DNA of 64,000 nucleotides from Amylostereum areolatum (taxonomy: Eukaryota > Basidiomycota > Agaricomycetes > Russulales > Stereaceae), in the NCBI GenBank assembly GCA_012932865.1, contig SAXG01000042.1, positions 62,001 through 126,000 of the forward strand, in the 5' to 3' direction. Of the stretch, positions 47,538 to 59,560 are shown in pieces. The notes beneath the pieces are model-generated. The model was given only the letters and a program-made list of their open reading frames with translations. It had not been told where the DNA came from and searched no databases. Within the stretch, counting starts at the first letter, position 1; each line of letters opens with the position of its first letter. Position numbers and translations under genes: made by a program.

Positions 47538-48080
47538 GGTGCCCGAGTAGTAAGTCAGAGAATGAAGAGAAGTGGAAAAGAGTGGGGAATTGGAGGGAGA
47601 TGGAGAGTTGACTGTAAGTGAGCGTCGACTTATAAGCGCAACCCATTGAGCTGACATGTGCTCAAGGCAGATTTGGTTTAGAGATTTTGGATTTTAGAGG
47701 GTTCCTACGGTCGCGAGGCCATAGCCAGGGGCGAATATGCATTCTTTCTCCTCAACTCCGACAACAACCTCGTTATCCATTCTCACCGCGTCACCATGTC
47801 CAAAACAGCGTCAGAATCAACGAACACATGCCCTGGATGTGACAAGTCCTTTACCGGCAAGGGCCTTGCAAATCACTGGGCGCAAACCCGTCGCGACGTC
47901 TGCCATGCTGCTGGTCAGGCTCGTCGAGACACTGAATTTCCGGGCATTTTCTCTGGTCATCCTGGTGTACCCGGACCCCCCGCCAACGCAGCACACAAGG
48001 ATGACAATGCATTGGAAGCCGAACAACATTTCACGGGCGACTATTTCGCCACTTCATATTCACCTGCTGATCTCGGACAT

Positions 48081-50014
48081 CAGGAAAACTCCCAGTACTT
48101 GAGCCATACTTGGACTTGACAGAACAACTTGGACTTGGAGATTATACTTGGACTGAACTTGGACTGGAAGAAAAAGACTTGGGGACTTGGTCAAACAGAA
48201 GGACCTTGGAAGGTTACTTGGAGATGTAGTAGTTTACTTGGATATATAGCATTTTACTTGGACACCAAGCAGTTTACTTCCGTAACTTGGTTGAATGTGC
48301 AGATACTTACCATTCCAAATGCAAAGTCGCGACTTAGTGGTTTTCGAAAACTGATGGTCACGTGACTCATCAGTTTTATCGACGCTCAACGCCACGTCGA
48401 CTCCTTGTCCTCAACCACGACATCAGTCGTTGTTGGGGACCCGGCCTCGTCGTCGTCGTCATCATCATCGTCGTCATCATTGTCGTCAACCTTGCCGTGG
48501 GTTCGACGACTACGCCTTCGTCGCCATCAACGCCCGCACCCGCCGCGTACCCGTCGCCGTCCACGCCCTCGCCCTCGTCGCGCCACCCGACATTCTCGTC
48601 GCTACGTCGCCGTCGCCGTCAACGCCGTCAACACCAGCGCACGCCGTCAACGCCAGTGCACACCGTCAACACCCGGCACCTCCTTCAACGCCCCCATTCC
48701 CGCTGCCCTTAACGCCCGCGCCCACCTCGTACCCGTCGCCCTCAACGCCCTCGCCCTCGTCGCGCCACCCAACGCTCTCGTCGCCACGTCGCCGTCGCCA
48801 TCGCCGTCGCCCTCAACGCCCTCAACGCCAGCGCACGCCGTCAGCACCTGTCGCCTCCCGTCCCGTTGCCCTCAACACTCCCACCTCCCCGGCCTCGATG
48901 CCCACGCGCCCATTGCGTTCAACAACCGGTCCCCTGTCGCCTCCAACGCCTGGTCCCCCATCACCTCCAACGTCCACACCCCCGTCACCCCCACACCGAC
49001 GTCGTCGTCATCCCCAACGCTCACACCCCGTCGCGTTGAACGTCCACGCCCTCGTCTCCTCCGACGCGCTCAATACCGGTGTGGACTCGCGCTCAAGAGC
49101 GGGTGCGTCATCTAACCGCCATCCCTTCCACTCCCTCGTCCCTCCATCCCTCCCCTCCCCTCTCGCCCCCAGTTCATTGCTTGCCCTCCCTCGCCGCTGC
49201 ACCGACGAATATGTGGAGGGGCATCACGGTGAGTGATCTCCCTATCTGCACAGTACCGCTGCTGACCTCATTTGCAGTGCCATCCTGTCCGCACGTCCTC
49301 CACATCATCCCGCTCGCCCCTCGCCATGCTCTAGCCGCCGTGTACCCCACCTTCGTCCAACCGGCCTCACGCGCCGCGCCGCAACACTCTCCCTGCTTGT
49401 CAAAGTGAGCATACGGACGCATAGCGCATGCCGATGCCACTTGTAAGGTCCGTATTCTCCCTTTCTTTCTCCGTGTCCGAAGTGTTGACCTTGTCTTCGC
49501 AGCTTCCCCTATCCGCCCGGACCCCCGGGCCCTCGCAGCGAGTGGTCCCCCCACGCGCGAGGTGGCATGCACCGTGATGTCGTGTTAGTGTTAGGGGGAG
49601 GGGCGGCACAGCTGCGCTAGCCTGCACGAGAAGCTGGTAAGTGCAGGTCCACACTGCGAGTGGATACATCTAGTAAATGTAACATGTACTGTACTTCTAT
49701 TGGTAGTATTTAATAGAAACCAATAAAAATATGATTTATGCAAAACATAATGTCCTTGAGTGAAGCTTTCAGGGGGTGTAGCCACTGGGCTAGGTCCTTG
49801 ATACATACTTGAAAGTGCTTGGGGTTGGACTGGGTGTACTTGGTGAGCAACTTGGGGTTCCTTGAGGCTGGACTTGGAGACCTTGGGCAAGTAGATATGT
49901 ACTTGGCCCAGTAAGTGGCCCGGCTTGGCCAAGGTACATGTTACTGGGTACTTGGGGCCTTGGGGTACTTGCCCAAGTACCCCAAGTGACTGTCAAGTAC
50001 CGGGAGTTTTCCTG
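48081..50014. mobile_element. Nested 1.93-kb non-autonomous TIR element
   Basis: The ends are 22-bp inverted repeats beginning CAGGAAAACTCCC and ending GTACTTGA, with one mismatch. AT flanks both ends (48079-48080 and 50015-50016), consistent with a 2-bp target duplication. Removing the element and one AT joins the Plavaka codons in frame. Subterminal regions (48093-48300 and 49800-50000) hold many ACTTGG repeats, as in CACTA and related elements. The interior is a GC-rich minisatellite and no transposase is present. Confidence 0.8.
48440..49080 (+). repeat. GC-rich minisatellite inside the nested element
   Basis: Imperfect short repeats built on CGTCGCC, GTCAACGCC and CTCGTCGC. Open frames in all plus frames are a consequence of the repeat. 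The style resembles the minisatellite at 5940-6660. Confidence 0.7.
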
Positions 50015-53000
50015 ATGGAGTCTGGGACAGCGATGGCCCCTCTTCCAGCGCACATGGAGACCGTATGGATATTGACCCACCATCAGACCACCCCGACTCA
50101 TTTCTCGAAGGCCATCCTACCGTCCCCAGTCCAACCGATCAAGTTGACGATGAAGACGAGGATGACGACATATATAGTCCCCGGCCTTACCGACGACGCC
50201 GACTCGGATGAAGAGAACGACGCGCAAATCCTAGAAGCCCTCCACCAGCACCACGTCGAGTCGGATATCAACCCAAATGCCCCTCCGGTTCATGTGGAGG
50301 AGCCCGATACAGCTTGGGGTGGTGCATCTCCCGACTCTGGGACTTCCGGCCGTCTTTTCACACCAGCGGAACGCCTCCGTGCGGAAGGTCAGCTTTGGAA
50401 GTGTCCCATCATTCAGCATTTTGCGGGTGAAGGTGCCGGTGCCCCTCTCGACTGCACGCCCACCGTGTCTAACTACGAGGCACTGGGTTCGCATTTCGAT
50501 GCTGGTGGTGAGGGCAACATATGGGCCCCATTCAAATCCAAGATAGACTGGACCATGGCGTACTGGGCGAAGACCAGGGGTCCAACCTCGTCGGCCGTCT
50601 CAGAACTCTTCCAAATGGATGAGGTATGTTTTCTGTTGGTTTTTGAGCTGCAATTGGCGAAACTGATCTTGTCTCTAGCTGCCTGAAAAACTCGGCCTCT
50701 CGTATCGAACCACCGCGCAGCTCAACAAGATTATTGACGAGCAGCTTCCAGGTCGGCCCAAGTTTTCGATGGAAGAGATCCGGATCGGCGGCGAGACGTT
50801 CGAGGTTTACATGCGCGACATCATACCATGTGTCCGTGCATTGTACGGTGATCCTGAGTTCGCAGAGCACCTTATGTTCGCGCCAGAGCGGCACTATCAA
50901 GATGAAGACATGACAATTCGCATTTTTGATGAGATGAACACAGGAAAGTGGTGGTGGAATGTTCAGGTCCGTCGCCTCGTTCGTCGAAGAAGTAACTGTA
51001 GGTTCTAACCATGTTGATGTACAGTCCTCTATCGAAGCGATCCATCCAGGCGCAACTGTCATCCCCCTTATCATCTCCTCCGACAAGACGCAGCTTACCA
51101 TGTTCCGTGGCAAGTCAGCTTATCCGGTTTACATGACAATCGGAAACATTCCAAAATCCATCCGCCGCAAACCATCACGCCGCGCACAGGTTCTCGTGGG
51201 GTATCTGCCTACCGCAAAGCTTGAACACATCACCAACAAGGCCGCACGGCGCCGGGCCATTGGCAATGTTTTCCATGAATGCATGCGAAGGATCCTCGCT
51301 CCCATCAAGGACTCCTCGGAGTGCGGTATCGCTATGGTTAGCGGGGATGGCGTTTGGCGGCGCTGCCACCTGATCTACGCTACGTTCGTCGGGGATTATC
51401 CCGAGCAAGTCCTTGTCACCTCAACGCTTTACGGTGACTGTCCGCGCTGTCCCGCTCGTCATAATGAGCTCGGTGACTACGACTATGACAGTGACTATCC
51501 ATTTCGCTCTGTCGACGACGCTCTGGATGTCTTCGAGCTGGCTGATGAAGAACCAGCCATATTCCATGCTGCGTGTCGCGACGCACGTTTTCGACCCATC
51601 TTCCACCCGTTCTGGGAGGATCTTCCTTACACCAACATCTTTGTCTCCTGTACCCCAGATATCCTCCATCAGTTGTATCAAGGCGTAGTCAAGCACGTTG
51701 TGGGCTGGGTTTCAGACCCGCAAGCATTTGGACCCGACGAGATCGACGCCCGCTGCCGTCGCATGCCCCCCAATCACAACGCACACCTCTTCACCAAAGG
51801 AATCACCACGCTCTCGCGCGTCTCTGGCACCGAACACAAGCATATGTGCCGCATTCTTTTGGGTCTCATTGCCGACCTCCCCCTTCCCGACGGCTGTAAT
51901 CCTGCACGACTCATACGCGCAGTCAGAGGCCTCTTGGACTTTCTCTATCTTGCTCAGTACCCGTTGCATACCGACGCGACCCTGACCGCCATGGACGATG
52001 CTCTTCAGCGCTTCCACGACAACAAGGCTATTTTCATCGAGTTAGGGATCCGCACTGATTTCAACCTACCCAAGCTCCACGGTTTGCGTCACTACAGGTC
52101 CAGCATCGAGTTGTTCGGCACAACAGACAATTACAACACGGAGCAAACGGAAAGGCTGCACATTGACTTCACGAAGGACGCGTACAGGTCCACCAACTGC
52201 AAAGATGAATACCCCCAGATGACAACCTGGCTCGAACGACGCGAGAAAGTTCAATCGCATGCTGCTTTTCTCCAGTGGCGCCTCGCTGGCGAACCCGCCG
52301 TCACCGCTGAACATGTACCCGAGGTCTTCCTACACACGCACATTGAGATGACAAAACACGCCTCCGTCAAGTCCGTTTCTTTCAATATTCTCAGCGACGC
52401 GTACGGCGCCGTTGACTTCGGAGATGCTCTTGCCGCCTTCATTGTCAAACACAACTTCCCCCATCTCACACCTTCAGCTGCTCGTCACAAGGCAGACAAT
52501 ACACTCATTCCTACAACCTCCGTCGCCGTGTACCACAAGATCAAGTTTTGGAACCACGACGCGTTGCGGCGCAAAAACGGCGAAGATGACCGTTATGCTG
52601 CTCATGTTCGTCCTCAACGTTCGGACAACCGTGGCCGGCCGGTCCCTGGACGATTCGATACCGTGCTGGTTCGCACTGGTCACGACAGATCGCCGAAGGG
52701 GGTTGTTGGTATGTACCTCTTGACACTTCGCAATGTTCCTTGCTCACATTCCGAGTTGTCTAGGACTTCGCGTGGCTCAGGTCCGTGTCGTGTTTCACCT
52801 CGCAACGAAGGTCACAACGCAAGTCTTCGACGAATCACGTCCGTCGCCCCCGCGGCATCTCGCATACGTCGAATGGTTTTCACCCTTCGCGGCCGAGCCA
52901 GAGGACGACACGCTCATGTACCGAATCTCTCGGTCCATTCGCAACGGTCGACGTGAAGCGGAAATCATACCCGTCGAGGATATCCAACGTAGTGTCCAAC

Positions 53001-53122
53001 TCTTCCCCCGATTTGGGGCAACGGCCCCGCGTCATTGGACGAGTTACAACGTGCTCGAGGAGTGTTCCAAGTTTCGAGTGAACCCCTTCCTCGATCGGAA
53101 CACGTACATGAAGGTATTTTGA

Positions 53123-53487
53123 CAAAATAGCAAACAATAAAATATATTTGTATCATTCGGATGTCAGACAATGTATAGAGGCAGTCGGGGGACAGAAGGG
53201 ACGACTATACGAGCGAGAATGGCGACGACGAAGGGGGCCGCGTGAACTTGACAAGAAACTACGAAAGAAACTTAGAAGTGGTTAGATGGACTTCGAGCTT
53301 TTAGAGTGCTCGCGGCGGCTCTCGCTAAAGGTCATCAAATTTTGACGCACCTTAGCATCACCTTAGGGGGGGAGGTTTTCCCTGATGAGGTATTGCTGGA
53401 TACGAACACCGAAGTAAGACACGACGAATGTAGCAGAAGCACCCACAAATCCATTCGAGTATACGTAGGCGGAAGCTCTGTGTCTTG
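53123..53487. other. Intergenic, no gene seen
   Basis: The stretch between the convergent ends of the Plavaka gene and paralogue F. It should contain the right end of the Plavaka element, but I could not define a terminal repeat. Confidence 0.4.
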
Positions 53488-55080
53488 TTAGATGTGGTGA
53501 AGCTCGGCTGGCATCCCTATGACCATGTTCGCAAGCTGCTGGACCATCTCCGGAACAGCTGTGTCGCCACCCCCACCGCCATCGTTGTCTTCCCGGCCTG
53601 TGTGACCCGCTCTTTTCGATGACGCCCTCGCCGTGTCTAATGCAAAAAGGTCTCCCGATACGATATCCTGAGTCTCGGAGGATACTTGGATATCAGAGCG
53701 AGCACGCTGATTCAAAGTTGGGAGCGTTGAGAGGCGGAACTTGCAGAGAGGTAGTCGATGGTGCGGTGATCACGGACAGTTCCATGGATGGAAGGATGGA
53801 AGGTTCCTATGTCAACGTTGTAAGACGCGTCTTTCGCTGGGCCGAGACGGCGATGTCAGTGAGGATGTAGGCACACGCCTAAGAGGCCAACAAGAAAAAG
53901 GCCACCCAACACCCCACCGACCACGCTGCCATCAATCGCACTGCTGGATGTGTTTGTGGGTCCAAGAGTCGACGGCGTTGCTCCACCGCGTCCCATGCTA
54001 AAGGAAGTTCGTCAGAACGAAGGTGCTACCTTGGGGGATAGCATTACTTACGAGTCGGTCGGGCCCTGAAGGTCGGCGGCTGCGTTGTTTGCGGCCAAGC
54101 ATATACGCCGTCAAGAGATGGACCGATCCAACGTGACGAGTATGTCTTGGTCCTGGATTGCGGTGGACATTCATGAGGGTGCTGAACTAGGAGTACAGGA
54201 CATCGGCGTGAATATCTGATAATGACGCAGAGGAGAAGCGGCGTACATACTCGGACGAGGATGTAACTTTCAATCGTTTGGGCCACGGGAGATGTGCTGT
54301 TAAGTACTTCGCTTCCAGGCTCTGTGCAACCCCTGACGAAGAAAGCTAAGCGTTCCTTAAGTTGGTGAAACGATGTAGAAAAGATGTGGAGACGAACCTT
54401 CCTATTCTCCTGCAAGATCCTCCACGCTCGGACGCTCTGGAATTCGACGTCAATCGTCTGATTCACAGGAAACACCGCGGTCTCGACTTTCTACTTACGT
54501 TGATCGCCTTTGGTGCTGCCCAACCGGAAAACTTGACCGTGGACACCTCGGTTTAATCTAGGCTGAAGCTCAGGCGTTAGTTCCCGAGAGGACTCCATAA
54601 GAAGAGGACGCACACATCGGCACTGCCGTGCTGCTATTGGAGACAGACGCTCATGCACTGAGACTCTCGACAGCGGGGCCTGCGTTCACAATGTCTCTAG
54701 CTGGCGCGGTATGATCATGGTGACGTGGTATATAGTATGCGCTTGGATGGGCTGGGCCGTCGCATTCCACCGTCGCATATAGCATCATAGATGTAGGCAG
54801 AAAACTGTCGTTTTTTTCAGCACGGGCGTTGAGAATCGAGTCGAAAAAACACATGCCAAGAAGGGGGTGTGTTGGAGAAATCAGAGGTCGTACCTTAGGC
54901 AACTTGAGCGGATGGTATGTAGTACTTGCGACTTCATCGACGTTGTGCGACGAGTAGGCGCTCATAGATCTACCCAAAACCAACCCTCGCGGAGATGGCT
55001 TCCGTCACCGACTGACCGTTGTATCGTGTTCCGAAGAAGCTTTTCTGCCACGTCGCTCGCCGTGGGGGCGTCCTGAAAAT
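53488..55080 (-). pseudogene. GH76-like paralogue F, degenerate
   Basis: Traces of the family in the right order: a worn N-terminal exon (DVAEKLLRNTIQRSV), a KFSGW segment before a splice site, a corrupted RGLHEAW region (RGCTEPGSEVLN), a YSSRWIGPSLDGVYAWPQ segment, a transmembrane helix (GSVVGGVLGGLFLVGLLGV) and a tail helix VPEMVQQLANMVIGMPAELH. The tail stops before the PPxY motif. Frames are broken at several points, so this is a relic. Confidence 0.6.
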
Positions 55081-55750
55081 GAACAGACTCTTCTCTCTGG
55101 GTGGGAAAAGACATAAGCGAAACTCGAGTTACCGACAGAAGATGGCTGAAGGATATGTACCATCTAGCTAGAGGGCACCGAGGGGCCCTGAACTTTCACG
55201 CCCTTAGAGTGATGAACGAAAATCGTGAATGTCTATATGACGAGTTATGGTGGCGTCGGAGACGAGAATATCCTCTGGAAGATGGACAGAGCGGTGACGC
55301 TGACTCGTCCACTGCAGGGTTGAGGAGAAAAAGGGTGGTTGTGCTTGGCCGATGTGCTCATGAGCTCATTGGGTCTGCGAGCGAGGCAACGTTGTCAATT
55401 GTCGACGTTAGACCTTGGATTGAGGGGGACAATGCATAGAAACCGTGAAGAGACAGTAAGTAAATACGACATGCTCAATGTTGCTCAGGACGATGAGCGC
55501 GGATTCAATTGGAATCAGATGATTGGCTGGTGCCGGGTGATGTAAGCAGGCACAGGTTATCGCGGCCCCAGCTGCGAGTCTGCGCTGCAGAACATCTTTC
55601 TCCCCCATTTTACACGAGATCCTTTCAAGGGATGCATATCATGCATTGACAACCAATCTCGTGAGAGGAACGCAGGACAAAGTATCTTCATCTTGTCTCC
55701 TTCATACACTGTACGGTACAACAAGCGCCCACCATTTCAGCGAGCCTCGT
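55081..55750. other. Intergenic, no gene seen
   Basis: The stretch between relic F and paralogue G. No supported exon. Confidence 0.4.
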
Positions 55751-58353
55751 TCAATGATACGTGGGCGGTGCCTCTGTGTCTTGTAAAACGTGGCGGAGCT
55801 CGGCTCGCATCCCCAGCACCATGGTAGCGAGGTGCTGGAACATCTCCGTGACCGCGATCCCGCCTCCGCCACCATCGTCGCCTTGCGGTGTGTGACCCGT
55901 TCTTTCAGGTAGCACCCTCGCCGCGTCTGGAACTGACAAGAGCTCCGGAGCGGTATTGTGGGGCTCGGCGGACGCATTGCCATTCCCGGAAAGGCCTGCT
56001 TCATGCTGGCGATGTTGCACTGGACCCTCGTTCCGAAACTTTGTTGTGATCGTACCATCCGGAAGCGCGAGAGATACTGGTACGAGATGTCGTGGACGAA
56101 CGTGTGCTTCGGAGACGAATGGTACAACGGTGGGGCCACCTGAATACTTCTCTGGTCCCTCGCCCAGGAGGTCTGCATTCGGTATCGTGCGGTTACGGCG
56201 ACGCCACCGAAGGAGATAGATAACAGCGCCAACCGCGAGGGCGAGAACTACGATGCCGCCGACGGTGCCGCCAGCGATCGCACCGATATGAGAAGTTGAA
56301 GACCTGTCAGGGGGGTTGAATAACCCGAACGTCGACATTGGTGACGGGCTCGACGGGTTTGCCGACGTGCTGTACGAAGACTTTACAATGACGGCGAAGT
56401 ACCGAGGGTAAGGACACGAACCTGTTAGTGGCCGGGGGTACTATATCAAACGCTGAGTTCAGGACATCCAACGCGACCACTTGGGCCCAAGGATCGAACG
56501 TCGCGCTAGCATTGGTGCTCGGCAGGCTCCAATTCATTGAGTAGTTTCCGTTCGGTGACATATTGTGCAGCGCATTGAACTAGCAAAAAATTAAAGACTG
56601 CTGTCCGCAAGAGCTCGCAAGACGCACCTGAACCGTTATGTATGCCGCTATAAAGGAAGCAGGTTTCGAGTTTTTATCACTCATGTGACTCCAAGCTTCG
56701 TGAAGACCTCGAATAAACCAAGCTGAACCAAGCCGTGAGCATGCAACAAACTGGAACGGGGTTATTGGCACACCTTTTGCTCCGCTTTGGTCATCATCAG
56801 GGTCACCACTCTCTGGAAGTTCGTGGCGACAGAGATCAGTCCACCTCTATTGAACTTCGTCCAGACGACAAAGACAAACCCTGGGTGATAACCCCATTGC
56901 TCCCGGTCCATGTATGCTTGATCGACTGCACAATCAGGTCGTTAACACTAAAGGGCATCATTGGATGAGTACCCCGAAGTTCAAGAATGATAATACACTG
57001 ACATATTTGACAAAGTTGCGTTGGAGGTCTGATTCGCCCAGACACTGAGGCCCTCGATTATCAGACCTATGTTCATCATCCCGCTCTGATCGTCAAGGGT
57101 GACGGCGCATGAGTCCGAAGACATGTTGAAATGTAGAGGGTTAACGACAGAGTTGTTGATCATGTGGGCCTGAATAAACTCGGCGGACAGGCTCGCCGCC
57201 TCCGAGAAGGTCTCATTCGATTCTCCAGAGAGGTAGGCAGAGAGGCTTCGGAGACAAAGTTATGAAAAGAGGACCGAGGTTGCAAAGTTGCAAGGAATGA
57301 CATACGCAAGAAAAGCGCTGTCAACACGTTCATAAGGGCTGGACGACGCTCTGCGAGTGATATCAAAAAACGTACCCCATAGTCTCCCCTTCGATAACGG
57401 TAAATGGATGATCGTGGTCAGGCTGGATTTTGAAGAACATCAGTCCATGCTTCATGTTACACATGAAATAACTTGCAAACTCAAACACCGCACCAATAGA
57501 AGGGGAGCATGATGAACTCGGAACCGGAATTTGGACCGTATTCTGCGATGTTCCACCAAGGTTTATTTCAAGAGTTCCGCTCTGTATGGCTCCCTGGGTG
57601 AGCATGTTTTCAGATGCATTCTTCCACGATCCTATCGCCTCCTGGAGGAATTGATCGTCCTGGTAAGCGCGATATGCATAGTAGTTTGCGAGGCCCCAGT
57701 GTCTTGACGAATGCCAGTATCACAGCTCAGCCCTACATACATAAAATGATATCAGAGACTCACAAGATGTGCGACATATTGGTTGTCTGAGAGCTATGAT
57801 CTAAGTATCTTTAATTGGATCGAATTGTTGTCTGCGTACCGAAGGATCTCTGCTAGGGAGTAGGTAAGGTACGGCATCCAGCATGGGTTTTCAAGGACTC
57901 ACAATTCTTTCTCATAAATGACGGCTGCGCTGTTCTTGTTCGTGGCAGTCCCCGAAAAGAAGTCGTATAGAAATAGAACGGAGAGTAACGATGATGTTTC
58001 GACGTGGTCAAACTGATACCCTGAAACTAAAGCTCTTTGCATAAAGCAGTGTCCTGTTCGCAGACGAGGAACCACTAACCGTTCAATGTACCATTCCCGT
58101 TAGCGGTAGGGGCAGGTATCCGTTGAATCGCACTCTGTGCAATTGCCTGTCGGGTTTCGCGAGACAGCGAAAACGTTGTGTTCTAAAGTACCATCAGTGT
58201 TGTGAGCTTGGAGAACGGAACACCATCAAGAAATAAGTTTACCTGCCATGAGGTAGGGACCGAGAAGTTCGGTGAGCTCTGCGTGAATGCTACACGAGCT
58301 CCGAATAAACAAACTGCAGAGAATGTGGCAGGGAGAGGAGAGAGGAGACGCAT
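55751..58353 (-). CDS. GH76-like single-pass membrane protein, paralogue G
   Basis: The ATG at 58353 gives the same signal peptide as paralogue E. The ectodomain is nearly identical to E, including the TTNMSH-type motif in place of NSD, NIGLIIEGLSVWANQTSN, and RGLHEAWSHMSDKNSK. The membrane helix starts GAIAGGTVGGIVVLALAVGA, followed by RWRRRNR. Unlike E, the ~165-residue tail is complete: TVVPFVSEAHVRPRHLV, SLALPDGTITTKFRNEG, a helix VTEMFQHLATMVLGMRAELR, and the end EAPPTYH (PPTY). The tail is closest to paralogue C and to the relics F and H, not to E. Confidence 0.72.
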
Positions 58354-58690
58354 CGCGAGGGGGTCAGACCCGTCTCTACGCAGAGGCGAGCGTATATATC
58401 ACGCAGGAAGATGGCGCGTACGTAGAGCGACGCCATGCCATATAATTTTTGCTTGCGATGAATGCGGCTGATATCTGGTTATGGTCAATCAGAACGCGTT
58501 CGTCGCGAGATGGACGAAATCTAAAAGACCATGTCACCACCATACAAGGCCACAAGCGGTGTACGAAGCCGACCAATCGAACTACCGTCCAGGCGGTGTG
58601 CGCCACAACGATGCCCATCGCACCCATGTGGGAAACCCTCATAGGGTGTCTCCGAACGCACTGTCGGCCTTCTTGGAGTTCTGAGTGGCA
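56245..58690 (-). repeat. Segmental duplication, copy 2 (paralogue G block)
   Basis: Partner of 41790-44255, same orientation, about 14.5 kb away. Similarity ends sharply inside the transmembrane-coding region. Confidence 0.8.
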
Positions 58691-58899
58691 GACAATCGGG
58701 GCTTTCAAGAAAGGGCAACATTGAAGATACGGTTGTCGGGCACTGGCGCGGTCCGCATCCCAAGAGGTTCAACTGTGGCGGACAGAATGTACAAAACTAA
58801 TTAGTACGACAAGAGTAACCTTGAAGAAAACATTTCTATACGAACAGGCTACTATGGATACAAGGATCAGTAAGATATTACGGATGTAGCCAAAGCACC

Positions 58900-59560
58900 G
58901 ACAAATCTGGAGGGCATTGTGCAACGATACGTAGGCGAAGGCTCTGTATTCTGCAAGATATGACGGAGCTCTGCCTGCATCCCCACGACCATGTTCGCAA
59001 GCTGCTGAACCATCACCGGAACGGCACCACTGCCACCATCGTCCTCCCAGACAGTGCGACGTGCTCCTTCTGAGAGTGCCATCGTCTGGTGCAGAAAAGA
59101 GCTCTGGAGCGGCATCTTGGGCCTCAGAGGACGCTTGGGCATTTGAGCGAGGATGTTGGAGCTTGGAGGAAGAGACGGGTGTGGTGAGAGGGGGAGTTTG
59201 CAGGGAGGCCGTTGATGGAGCGATAGTCACAAACGGCTTTATGTGTAGAAGGCTTTTTGTATCCACGCTGGAGGACGTGTCCTTCACTGGCCCGAGATGG
59301 CGATGGCGACGGCGACCAGCGGCGACCGGGCGTAGGTAGAAGCCCAAGAGGGTGACAAAAATGGCGCCCAACACCCCATCGATTACGCCGCCAACGAGCG
59401 CACCAACGTTGGAGAAATTTGAACCATATTGCTGGTCGAAGAGTTTGTGGCTTCAGGCGTCAATGATGTCGTCCCGCCGCTTCTCGTACTATAGGCAATT
59501 CGTCAGAACGAATAGCGTACTTTGAAGGATAGCGGCACTTACGAGGCTCAAGTAATTTGT
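58900..59560 (-). pseudogene. GH76-like paralogue H, membrane and tail fragment
   Basis: Only the transmembrane helix (GVLGAIFVTLLGFYL after a GGVID glycine motif), a basic RRRHRH segment, the LHIKPFVT motif and a tail helix (VPVMVQQLANMVVGMQAELR) remain. The helix is in a different frame from the preceding part, so at least one frameshift is present. The terminal motif has decayed to SPTY. There is no ectodomain upstream before the RPC1 promoter region. Confidence 0.6.

Larger units (their letters stand above)
47796..53122 (+). pseudogene. Plavaka-type (KDZ-related) transposase, interrupted
   Basis: The first exon starts at 47796 with a zinc-finger-like motif (CPGCDKSFTGKGLANHW). After the nested element it resumes at 50017. 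Downstream exons carry the hallmark blocks of basidiomycete Plavaka transposases: YAKTRGP-like WAKTRGPTSSAVSELF, IPLIISSDKTQLTMFRG, YPVYMTIGNIPKSIRRKP, CHLIYATFVGDYPEQVLV, CPRCPARHNELG, SCTPDILHQLYQGVVKHV, LPKLHGLRHY and NYNTEQTERLHIDFTKDAY. Introns at about 50624-50679, 50967-51024 and 52710-52763 restore frame. The stop is at 53120-53122. Besides the insertion, the stretch 50150-50190 seems to need a one-base shift, so this copy is probably dead. The transposase core itself is well preserved. Confidence 0.8.

Noticed and set aside
48405..49236. Two long open frames in the nested element
   Set aside because: Same reason: minisatellite without stops, Pro/Ser/Thr/Arg low complexity, no splice-supported context.
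28088..59560. A biosynthetic gene cluster reading of the membrane-protein array
   Set aside because: All members are paralogues of one family, with transposons between them and no tailoring enzymes or pathway logic.
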